A stretch of DNA of 64,000 bases, taken from NCBI GenBank assembly GCA_900239685.1, contig OENT01000040.1:214122-278121 (forward strand), given 5' to 3'. Below are positions 25,501 to 36,100 of this stretch, piece after piece (the stretch's first letter is position 1; every line of letters begins with the position of its first letter). A program made the position numbers and the translations under genes. Below the pieces are notes generated by a model that was not told the origin of the DNA, ran no database searches, and was given only the letters and a program-made list of their open reading frames with translations. This DNA comes from Rotaria macrura (Eukaryota; Rotifera; Eurotatoria; Philodinida; Philodinidae).

Positions 25501-27115
25501 AGAGAAACTTATTGGTTTTAAAGTATGAAATAATTTTGAAGAAAGAGAGAGATTTTTGTCTTCTTTTGAATAGATAAGAAAAAAAAATTCATGGTTTTCT
25601 TTAACATATATACTATCACATGACACCATGATATGGTGAAATGATGAATAATTATCTATCTATGTAAATTAAGAAATTTTGACTAGAAAATCTATGAAAA
25701 GTGTTCATTGGAAAACTTAACGAACAATCTTACAGTTGATGACAATTCTGCAATATCCCATGAAGTTTTACTACTATTATTTTTCGTTAACCTTGTCACT
25801 AGTACTAAATATTATCATGAAGTTTATCTTCTTAATTCTTTCCTGTCTCTCTATGTATTTAATGTTTACCCATGATGATAGAAGTAGGCCATTATAGAAT
25901 TCACTTTCTTTACTTGTAAACAATAATTTTTTGTTTCTTCCTTAAACAGATTTTTTATTTCTAATTTTGAATTGAAAAGTACATTTTCATGTAACAAGTC
26001 ATCAACTGGTTTTTTGGATGTACACAATCCTAATACCAGAGATCGGTAAAAATTGAAAAACATCATAGTTTATTTGTATGCATTCAGTTCAATCTCACCT
26101 TAAAAGAATGCAAAAAAAATAGTTCACCAAACAAGTGATAGAACTTCTAGGTATTCATTATAATTAAATTATTTCAAATACGTAAAGTATTGAATTTCAA
26201 TCATTTTTCATTTGAGAATAGGATTTTTTTACAACTTAGCAATGACAATACATGGATGAAAACGATAAGCCAAGTGGAGTGTTAATAATTAGTATAATCA
26301 AGTTTTGTTAATTCTATTACTTTAGACGGCTGCATGCGGACATAAGGCAAAAATATCTGTCCTTCGTATTAGATAAGATGATAATAGAAAGGTTAATATA
26401 AATAGCAACAAAAGCGCTCTAAATGCTTCGATACAGCGTACATTTGTAGGATGGAACAAAAGCAAAGTATATATATATATATCAAAACAAATAGGATATC
26501 AATTGTATACGAATAAGAATTAAATAAAAAGTAATTGAAGTGTTTTTCTCGCGAAGAAGCAGTCATGAAACATGTGTATGAACGGTGTGTTTTGACTGTT
26601 ATGAAAGAGTTGTAATGTTTTCAAGATTTCTACATAAAACCGTTACATACAAGTACTGATTGATAGTCTTAAGATATTCTCATACACACGTTAAGTTCGC
26701 AGTCTTATGAAATTTATGATATTTTAAAACTTTGTACTAAATAGTTGTATTCGGAAAATCTTACATCACATGCCGTACGAGTACATGGAGATTATGACGC
26801 TGCTACACATCAAGCAACCATCTTTGATTTAAATAATGGAAAATATCGTCTTTGGCTTGAAATTCAAAGTGAAAATTATTGCATCCGTGCTCGGCCAATC
26901 GTCATAGTGGCTGGACGATTGAACACCTTGCGCAATCATCCTTCATCCTCAGATTCAATTAACCTTTCTATGAGAAAACAACGACGGTAATTCATTAATA
27001 AATAAATAACGAACAAACTGTATTCATATTGGTTCTATATTGTCTGTTCTTTAGAATTCGTTCACCAGTGAGAAATTCTATTATGCCTCCACTTCGACAC
27101 TCTCAATATTCATAG
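7524..27115 (+). CDS. Giant FN3-repeat protein with cupredoxin-like and chitobiase-C-like domains (2,706 aa)
   Basis: Exons: 7524-7623, 7747-8639, 8701-8881, 8941-9084, 10335-10495, 10561-11113, 11178-11206, 11266-11367, 11436-11525, 11575-11728, 11793-11944, 11994-12100, 13786-13828, 13901-14185, 14248-14400, 14474-14570, 14633-14773, 17210-17277, 17354-17470, 17537-17686, 18691-18768, 18825-19003, 19078-19167, 19228-19520, 19589-20091, 20149-20308, 20363-20500, 20560-20664, 22566-22664, 22725-23755, 23824-23905, 23962-24186, 24289-24905, 24964-25103, 25165-25522, 26745-26986, 27055-27115. The protein opens MGCAASVSRR, a candidate N-myristoylation (Gly2) plus palmitoylation (Cys3) site, with no signal peptide. 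Residues ~50-800 hold repeated beta-rich cupredoxin-like segments (GVFCFKTGDNQ, AGTFYFANP); copper ligands are not evident. Residues ~803-890 resemble the chitobiase C-terminal domain (ATIYYSLDGSIPT). From ~905 to ~2,620 there are about sixteen FN3-like units (PPDPPTNLRV, PDAPNLWIV, each with a core Trp). The C-terminus is basic. Role unknown; an intracellular membrane-tethered scaffold is inference. Introns at 9085, 12101, 14774 and 25523 (1.2-1.7 kb) hold nothing recognisable. Confidence 0.82.
8882..8940 (+). other. GC-AG intron in the FN3 gene
   Basis: The exon ends AAATTAG and the intron begins GCAAGC, matching the AG|GCAAG consensus of GC-AG introns; it ends CCATTTTTAG. Removing these 59 nt joins GDKL to VHKLNTN in frame. 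No GT donor nearby restores the frame. Confidence 0.75.
16277..17049 (+). CDS. Alternative 3'-terminal exon: Gln/Glu-rich coiled coil
   Basis: This exon sits in the intron between the FN3-gene exons ending at 14773 and starting at 17210. It has a good acceptor (TTTTCTAG) and joins the phase-1 donor at 14773 in frame (VE-K-GLDRLSS), then stays open for 256 codons to a TAA at 17047-17049. AATAAA follows at 17177-17182. Skipping it is equally in frame, because 14773 also joins 17210 directly. It therefore looks like an alternative terminal exon giving a 1,385-aa short isoform that lacks most FN3 units. The encoded tail is Ser-rich, then a Gln/Glu/Lys-rich heptad-like region with repeated QQSKQ/LEQLKQ units, then a basic Ser/Thr tail (PPKSRRRSTTLNK). 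An independent gene fused by chance is possible but less likely. Confidence 0.65.
17177..17182 (+). terminator. Polyadenylation signal AATAAA for the short isoform
   Basis: A canonical hexamer lies 128 bp after the stop of the alternative terminal exon and just upstream of the next FN3-gene exon at 17210, as expected for competition between polyadenylation and splicing. Confidence 0.45.
17818..18021. mobile_element. 204-bp MITE, hAT-like termini
   Basis: The element has terminal inverted repeats TAGGGATGCAACG and, at the other end, CGCTGCATCCCTA (12 of 13 positions match after reverse complementing). Several subterminal ACGGTGAA/TTCACCGT motifs occur in both orientations, so it can fold back on itself. 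Flanking 8-mers CCGTGCTA and ATGTACTA agree at five of eight positions, compatible with a decayed 8-bp target duplication typical of hAT elements; a TA duplication is an alternative. It has no coding capacity and lies in a 1,004-bp intron of the FN3 gene. Confidence 0.8.
21810..22373. mobile_element. 564-bp foldback element of GGATTTGGG-type repeats
   Basis: The ends GGGTGCAACAAATC and GATTTGTTGCTCCC are inverted repeats (13 of 14). The left half is packed with degenerate GGATTTGG/GGGTTTGG units and the right half with their complement CCAAATCC, so the whole forms a long imperfect hairpin. It lies within the 1,901-bp intron 20665-22565 of the FN3 gene. No transposase is encoded. Target-site duplications are not clear. 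Confidence 0.7.
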
Positions 27116-27204
27116 ATGAAAACAATCCTTAGATGTGATATTTTTGTTTGATAAAACTTGCCTTCTGCTGATAATGATTTTATCTTGTGATGATTTTTTT
27201 TTTG

Positions 27205-27210
27205 AATAAA
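27205..27210 (+). terminator. Polyadenylation signal AATAAA of the FN3 gene
   Basis: Canonical hexamer 90 bp after the stop codon of the full-length FN3 transcript, preceded by a T-rich tract. Confidence 0.55.
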
Positions 27211-28869
27211 TGTAATTCATTTAAACACACATAGACACATACATATACAGCATTTAAGATTTATCTTGCAGTAATTATTTTGCATTAGTCTGCCTTCTTA
27301 AAAATTATTTAGCTGATCATATGAAATAGTTTTATTTTCTTAACCTGTCTGTATCTTTCACATGTGGTTTTTATTATCTACCTGCGTGTTTGCGTATTTT
27401 CTTCTTATTGTGTTTTCAACGGAAATAAATGAAAGATTCACGAAGCGTGTCATACATTCGAAATCTGTCGTTGTAGAGCAACAATTTATACAGATCGATC
27501 AATACGATGATTTATTATATCAAAATAACTAATAAGCCACTAATGACCAGTAGACATATGTCTGTATACTAATAAACAATAGATGTCTAATTTTAGACAT
27601 TGTGCATTCTCACAGCATGTTAATTGATAGTTTTTCAACCAGAGCTTCTATTGGAATGATCTTTTGTTTAGATAATTTTCTGAATAGGTTTCATATTCTA
27701 TTATGGAGATACTGAGGGGAAAATCATCTACGGTTGAAAACATAAGATAATTTGCTATCGTGTAATTATTCTTGTTAAACATGAAGAAAAGAAATATTCT
27801 CGGAGATGATCATCTATTCATGTTTGAAGAAACATTTGCATGAAAATAGCTCATACATTAAATCGATACGTGATAATCATAACCAGCTAATGGCAGATTT
27901 GATTCTATTTAACAAAAGAATTTCGTAGAAATCTAATAGGACATCCAAAAAAAACAAGCGAAATGTTAGATTTCAAGTGCCAATCGTCAGACCTTGAGAA
28001 TAATATAAAAAATGATTATGTAGCATAATCTTCCTTGTTGTGAAAGAGATCTATGTACTACCTAAAGAAATAAGTATACACATATTAGATTATTGAACCT
28101 AGCAAAATTTACATCTGTTCGTTTGTCTTACTTTTCATTAAAAATACATCACATTCAAACGAACTAGCCAATGTCGTGATAAAAAACAATGTTCATGTAG
28201 TATTTTTAATATCGTGTACGGTTCGAAATAATTTTCATAGTTGATTGCTAATTGAAAAATACATTTAAAAAAACAAAATTTATGATATTATGGTCAAGTT
28301 TTCGCGTAAATATTCATCATTATCTTGCCGATGTTAGATGACCCTGAACTATCTAGTTCGAAGAGCATAGATGATACAGTTCGATTTAGTTTGTGTTCGA
28401 ATAGTTCCCAATATCAATGAAACAGGTTTTCTGCTTGAATCTAGGTAACTTTGGCTTTCATTTCTGACGTTCTATAGTTTTCATGATGAATACAAATCGA
28501 AACCAAAGCATCGCAAAGCTGAGCGCCTATATCTATCAACAATTGATGTCTGAACTTTCACATACAATTACTTAGACATTGACTCATCTTTCGCTCCCAT
28601 TTAGTTGAAGATAGTTTATGTATGACTGCTTATTACATATGATATATTTGTAAATTAATGTTCTAGAGCAAGAAAAAACATGACACTGCTAAATTTTTCT
28701 TTTTCCTTCAAATCTTACGATAAAAAAAAATTGAACGAAGCATTGAAAATAATAAATAGTTTAGATACAATTCATTTTACATCTCTTATGATAGTAAAAT
28801 GAAAGAAGAAATGCTTGCCAAAACTCAGGATTGTAATAGAACATGCAGAGATCAATAGGGATGCTGGTA
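27211..28869. other. Intergenic, no gene recognised
   Basis: AT-rich sequence between the FN3 gene and the dehydrogenase pseudogene. No coherent reading frame, repeat or RNA gene was seen. Confidence 0.55.
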
Positions 28870-29758
28870 TTTTAAGTACCATGCAAAAAAGTAAGTACTG
28901 TTTGTTATACAGTGAAGATTATCGCTTTACACAGTGCTCGGCATAATGATTCTTCTGTTGAGCGAGCTAAGCTATAAGACCTTCATGTATTTCGTGTACC
29001 ACAATATATTTATATTATACTCTTGCTGAACATTCAGTTGCTCTTTTATTCTCGCTCAATCCTAATATGCATAATTTTTTCTTTCGAAAAAAACAGAATT
29101 GTTTGAATGATCTCATTGGTATGTGCGCAATCAATATATTTATTGGATTTTGGTTTAAGATTTTAGTTTACCATGTTAATCACGATCAAGCTGCTGTATC
29201 CGAACAATGTTATCAATATGTATCTATGAATTAATTAACTACTTCAACAAATTGATACTGGTCCAGAATCTCCTCTTTTAAAGATGAAAGACTATTGAAT
29301 AGTTTCAATTCATGAATCAACTTATTATGATAAAATGGAACACGATATATATTGTTAATTAGTACAACTCGTGATGCAATACTTGGTGTAGAAGTTCTTG
29401 TTCAGTGTCGTAAATCTGAAAAAAATGACGAGAAGTTGAAATAGATGTATAGGAACATGAAGACAAATATTTCCCTAACGATTACACTCATCGAATATGA
29501 CTCCGATATTTCTTCATTAAATTTCAATTTCCTAAAAATAGATTTCTCTTATTTTCTCTCTCAAGGTTTTATGTAAGACGATACATCGACACGCTTTGTT
29601 TCAATATCAATAACAATCATAACATCACATCAAGCATTTCTTACAGAAAAATCATTAAACAATTATGATCGAATCTATTGTTCACAGCTTCCTTGAATTA
29701 TTCGATCAAACGATAGAAAGTTGAAGAAAACATTAAATTCATGAGTCAAACATGCCAA
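28870..29758 (+). pseudogene. Decayed D-lactate dehydrogenase (ldhA-like) copy
   Basis: The sequence is recognisably homologous to the intact gene at 32325-33542 but is full of frameshifts, stops and deletions. Shared blocks include CTGAACATTCAGTTGCTCTT, then ATCAATATATT, then CATCACATCAAGCATTTCTT near 29630. The position of both introns is also shared: TACTG|GTCC...GAATAG|TTTCAAT matches the first coding intron, and a pyrimidine-rich tract ending CTCAAG|GTT matches the second. The first third of the gene (cofactor-distal part) is missing or unrecognisable. Retained introns point to DNA-level duplication rather than retroposition. It lies on the same strand as the intact copy, about 3.5 kb upstream, and outside the EF-hand gene. 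Confidence 0.88.
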
Positions 29759-29966
29759 TAACATATATTTCATTTCGACGAAATGCGAAGTCTTATTCTA
29801 GCTAGGTGTATTGAGGATCTACGTTATACATATGTGTTGATTCCTAAATGAGTGAAGTCTCAATAAAAATAGAATCATTCAAAAGTCGGTTCCTTATTTC
29901 GTACACTGAAATGAAGAAAAAACCTATTCATTGTAACTTTTCATTGTTTTCTAAAATATCTTGAAG

Positions 29967-29990
29967 ATATATATATATATATATATGTAT
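29967..29990. repeat. AT dinucleotide microsatellite
   Basis: About eleven AT units between the dehydrogenase pseudogene and the 3' end of the EF-hand gene. Confidence 0.85.
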
Positions 29991-30108
29991 AATAGTTTAT
30001 CAAGTGATCATAAAGTATAAAATTTCATTTTTTTTTAAAGTGAAACGATACTATGATCGTCATTTTATTTGATGATTGAGTGAAGAAGAAAAATACAAGT
30101 AGGAAAAC

Positions 30109-30114
30109 TTTATT
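30109..30114 (-). terminator. Polyadenylation signal of the EF-hand gene
   Basis: AATAAA on the minus strand, 60 bp downstream of the EF-hand stop codon; a second copy lies at 30124-30129, 45 bp downstream of the stop. Confidence 0.5.
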
Positions 30115-30173
30115 TGTCTATTGTTTATTCAAAAGAAAAAGAAAAAAAATGGATTTCAGTCTTTTTTCTCTTA

Positions 30174-33100
30174 TCATGGTATGCCAGCTTCAAAACCAGC
30201 TAGAGCATTAAGTTCATGGCAAAATGTGAGATAATCAATATCATCTCGTCCACCGACACGAACACGAAATTTTTCCATTAAATTATCCTTTTCAAAACCA
30301 TTCAATGCTCTTAATAAGGCCAAATCGTTCAAAACGCGTAAAAATTGATTTTGTGTTACATAGCCATTTCGAACTCGATCAAAATCTTCAAACAATGGAA
30401 ACAATTGTATTCGACGTGCATGAACCTATTCGTTTATTTTTTTCAAAAATGAATTTCCATATGTATAATAAATATTGAATGATTCATAACGAAGAAACTT
30501 ACACGTTGTGCTAATTTATGCATAACATCTTTTACACGATCTTCTTTATCCGGATCTAAGTGAATATTTGTTGCTTCTTTAAGTGGTACATATTGTTCAG
30601 ATTGGACAAGTGGATTCTTTTCAAGAAAATCTGTTGTAAATATAGATTCGATTTCATCACAAAATTTTCGATATTCAATCAAACTCGAATCAATACGTGA
30701 TCGATAACTATAGAAATAAATAAAAATAAATGAATAAGAATCATTTATCTAGTGAAATATTTCTATATATCAAAACTCAAAATCTGAACAATTTAACATG
30801 TTGCATAGTTTTCTAGACAATATCCAGCAATATTTACAAACTTCTGCAGATCGATGATTTATTGATTGAGATAAACAAAACAACAAAAATAAAACGGCCA
30901 GACAAGAATAAATACTCGTTCTGATGTAGTTAGATCAAGTTGACCTTCTATAATCTACACTACGCATCGTTTCTGTCATATTCAATAAAATGATTGATGA
31001 ATTTAAAACATGAACGAAAATCGAACACACAACGGCTCTCTATTTTAAATGTCGTACATTAATCTTTGATTGTACGAATGTCTGGATATGCTGCTTTGTA
31101 GCATCAAAAAGAAGCAACGTATCTGTATGGTCGTTAGCCATGAGAAAGGCTTCATCTATATCAAACATTATTAGTAACATCAATGAGCTCTATTTTTAAT
31201 CCACACGAGTGCCGTTTTTAAATAAAAGATCCCTGGTGATTTAACTGTACTAAATTTAGAACAAAATGGTGCATTCAAAATTTGACCTTTGCGTTCACTG
31301 GTAAAAATAGAGATTGCACTTTTATTGGGTACATTATTTTTTAATGATATTTAAATCTTATAACAACAGTTCAAATTCAACGCTATTCTCTGAAAGTTGT
31401 TAATATATTTCTAAACACCAAGTTGACTTCGATCATCTTGCTTTTGTCTCATCTGTAATCAATCGACAAAGTCTCGCTTTGATACAATGATAATAGACTA
31501 GATCTGCTGTCAACTATCAAGATAAGTAATGTATAAAGTATGATGATAAATAGTTCTGTAGTTTCGTAAGAAAATTTTCTTCACACGTATTTTTACGTTC
31601 GATATATACAGAAAGAAAATTTAGTTTCAAATGTTACTTTTCTAATGCATCGTTACATTATTATAAAAAATTGTCATATTCACAATTTATTAATGTTAAC
31701 TGGAGGGATTCCAGATTGCATAGTTCTTCTTTTTTTTCCCTCTGAATATATTCGATTGGATAAGAAGCTATCCATCCTTTAGAGAACAATAATAAGCAGA
31801 ACTTGTTCTACAGAAAAAAGAGAATTATTTTGATGTTTACCACTATGCCCATAATGGTAGCGGTTTAAACTAGAGGGCAAAAACATTCTCTTTTTCAGTA
31901 TTTCTTTCTTCGTCCTAGCCTCGTTGCTATAGAGGAGTAGTGTGTTCTGGCTACACAAGTCCTTCAAGCGATTCTCTTTCCTGTTTCTTTATTTTCTTTC
32001 CACTAGAACAGCATTGCATTTGTCGCTCCGTTCTCTTCTTTCTATTTTTCATTCATAGCCTGCCGCTGTCGTCCTCGCTCATTTATCCCGCGTAGTTACA
32101 ACAACTAGGCTATATTTCTTCAATAGAAAAAAAAAAGAGGAAAAGAAAGAGAGAGAGAAAGAGTGAGAAAGAAGTCATTTCGTGCTTTTAAAGTAAAAGA
32201 ATAAAAACACAAAAATAATCATCACAGATATTGTGAATCAGTTCAATCGAGTACAGTAAGTTTCTAGCTATTTTTCTAAGATTATATTTCTAGTTTTCTC
32301 TATGTTTTTCTATGATAATAACAGATGCCGATGCATAAAATTCTTGTTTTTGATTCAAAAACATACGATGAAAAAACATTTAAACTGGCTGTAAAAGCAC
32401 TAGGTGGTCAAGATAAACTTCGTTTTACTTTTCTTGAAAGTAAACTAACTGAGGAAACAGCCGATGAATGCAGTGGTTATGATGGTATTTGTGTCTTTGT
32501 TAATGATGTTGTCAGTGCTCAAGTCTTAGACGAACTACATAAAAAGTGTGATACGGTGAAAATAGTTGCTTTACGTAGTGCAGGATTTAATCATGTTCAT
32601 TTGGAAACTGCTGAAAAATATAATATAAAAATTTGTCGTGTACCACGATATTCACCTTATGCTGTTGCTGAACATTCAGTTGCTCTTTTATTATCGCTCA
32701 ATCGTAATATGCATCATGCTTTCTTTCGAACAAAACAACATAATTTCAGTTTGGATGGTCTCGTTGGTATTGATCTTTTTGGCAAAACTGTTGGTATTAT
32801 TGGAACCGGTGGTATTGGTATGTGTGCTATCAATATATTCTTGGGTTTCGGTTGCAAAGTGCTAGCTTATGATGTTTTCCCCAATGAAAAAGCAGCCAAA
32901 GAAAAAGGTTACGTATATACAACATTGGATGATTTACTGCGACAGAGCGATATTGGTATGAGAGATGGATATGTTTCATTGTGTTATGATTATAATTCTT
33001 TGATAATTATTTTCTATTTATAGTTTCAATCTATGCACCATTACTTGATTCAACATATCATTTGATCAATAAAGAATCTTTAGAGAAAATGAAACAGGGT

Positions 33101-36100
33101 GCAATGTTAATTAATACAAGTCGTGGTGCTTTAGTCGATGCAAATGCACTGGTTGACTGTCTTAAAACAGGAAAACTACGTGGCGCTGCACTAGATGTAT
33201 ACGAAAATGAAAAGGAATATTTCTTCAATGATTGCAGTCAACAAGTAAGATTTAAACGTTCGTTTTAGGGGTTGAAGCGAAGAATCAAGGAAAATTTTAC
33301 TGATTTTTATAATTGTCAATCTTCTGTTTTTCATCGTGCAGGTTATGGAAGATGATACATTGGCACGTTTAATTTCAATGCCAAACACAATTGTTACATC
33401 GCATCAAGCATTTCTTACCGAAGAAGCATTAAAAAATATAGCTGAAACAACAGTACAAAATTTGCTTGACTTTTTCGATGGTAAACCGATCAATGAAAAC
33501 AATGAAGTCAAAGCACCACCAAAAGCTGAACCCAAGAACTAAGATTAACATAAAACTTTCAACTTACTAGTCTTCAAGTAAAGACAATTCGCTTTCTGCT
33601 AATTCTAATTGACATGGATTTAGTGCACGGCGAAATGTATCGAAAGACATTCGACCACAATTTAGTTTATCATGATCTTTAAGCCATTCATAGAGTCGTA
33701 TACGGCGACGAAATACCTTTTTTGAAATAAATAAATATTTAGTTTTATGTCTTATACACTACATAGGAGTAGTTCAATAAATATATATTTTACTTGTCCT
33801 TTAATTTTCTGTAAAACATCTTGAATAGATGATAATGGTTTTATTTCTGATAAAATTCGTTGTTTATTTAAATTTTTCAATTCTTCTTGTAAAATATTAT
33901 AACGAAGGGGTTCGGGACGAGTGGGTTGAATCCATTGAACGAAGCGTCGATAATGAAAACCGATATCATCGATAAAAGCTGCTTCAACAGCTTCTAATTC
34001 TTTTGATGTATATGCTAAACCAATGATAGCTAAACATTGACGAAATTGTATTCGAGTTACATGACCACAATTGTGTCTAAATATATTCTTCGATAATAAT
34101 TCTATAAATTTTAGAAAAAAATGAATTTTTCTACAGAACTATAGTAGACTGAGGATTCGAGAAGAAGACAAGAAAGTTCAATTATTCGTGGACTTCAGTA
34201 ATACTATCAAATCAGTTTAGTACGATGTGTATTGTTTGCTTATTTCGATATTTCGACTTAAGAATAAACTGCAATGAAATTCAGTCAGAATGTCGATAAA
34301 ATTCTACAACATCAATAGTTACAGTCATTTCCCAGCGGAAGTTTGATTGTTTTTCTCATTCTCAAAAGTTCGACGGAAATTGTGGAAATCGTCTGCAAGT
34401 CAAATCGGGAAATTATAATTCATAATATTATTTTTCTTTCTATCCATGACATTCTAGAATATGTTTACACAATCTCTGACTGTCAAAATCGACCAATACG
34501 AAGGCGAAATCTGATAACGATCGCGATATGATGAATTAGTTGTCTCCAAAGCACTATCCATGAAATCTTCCTATGAGATTCTGCAAAGATCTAACTAACT
34601 ATTCTGTAAGAATCAACTCTAAATTTCATATGATTGTATGTTTCGATGAATAATCTTCAAATAGGAAATCACGACAAGTTTTAGACATGGAGAGTTTTCC
34701 TGTTACTTCAAACATTGGAACTCCGATGATATTAACAGATATGGTTCGTGTCAAATACTCATAGATGGCGTACAGCTACAATTACAATTATAATGTCTTG
34801 TTGTCTTTCTTAAAACATCTACGCTAGAATGATTGTCTACATTTACTGTTCTTAGTCGAATAAGGTTCCTATTACGATCTCTTATTATTATTTGTCATTC
34901 TCTTTGATGTACTTGTCAAATTGTTTAAACGGCTGAACGATATCAATACGTCGTTGGTCGCATTTTGTTTTCCATGCTTCCATGGCTTGATGAAGTTCTT
35001 CATTATTAAATGGATCAATGTTACACCAATCGGGTGTACCAGTTACTGGCATTTCATAAATATTTTGTGGTGAAACTTGAACAGTTGGTGATTTTTCCAA
35101 ATCAGATAATGTGAAAACTATCGAATTCAAGCATATATATAATTGTCAAAACCTACTAATTACTCATACATACCTGATTCAACATCTTGTTCGAATTGTT
35201 TCCATATGATTAGATCACGTTGATCGGGATGACGATATTGATCGCATAAAGCATGCATTTGTGGTTCAGTTAATGGTACTCCATCGAGACCAGTTAGACC
35301 CAAACTAGCCAATACACGAATAAATCGTGCTTGACTTATTGTACCCAAACGAAGTGGATCGAAATCTTCGAAGAATTCTTTTACCTATAACAATGAAAAT
35401 ACCATGATCGATAATATTTAGAATTCATTGGCTTATTTTGATGTTCTACTTACACGTATTCGATGAATGAGAACGTGATGTCGAATACGACCCATTAGAT
35501 CACTCATATTAACTTTGGATGTATCGATTTTGATTGTTAATTTTTCTCTCTTATCTTCTTCGTCTTTACGTGCGCGTTCAGATGGATATTGTATTTCGGG
35601 TTCAATTTTAATTGCCACAAAATCTAGTTTATGGGAAATAACATATCATTTCAGTTTATCGTTATTTGTACAGTTGTTTTGAAATTAGACTTTCCAATCA
35701 GACGTATGTGTCAAGTATATTATCTCATAAAAAATGTATGGCTCAATAAAACAACGGAATAGTATATGCAACAAACAGATGCTATGAATGAATGGCAAGA
35801 TGAAACAGTGTCAAGCAACATTTCTCTCAATAAAAAAGCACTCATTAACCATCAAGAATAATTTAAATGTCGTATTCGTTTCATTAGGAAGGCAGCATTT
35901 CGAATAATGACATTTCATATTTGTCACTTTGGCATAGTACGTAACATGTTTTATTGAAATACTTCAATTATTCGATCAATAGTCAGATTGTAGCACAATA
36001 CACCAAGAAATCTATTGTATTACAAATGAACACCTATTAATTTATATTTCTTAGATTGATGAATAGACTTGTTATCGAAGTCTCTTTAGTATTTCACTAT

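Noticed and set aside
25327-25629. 100-codon minus-strand frame
   Set aside because: Antisense shadow of an FN3 exon.
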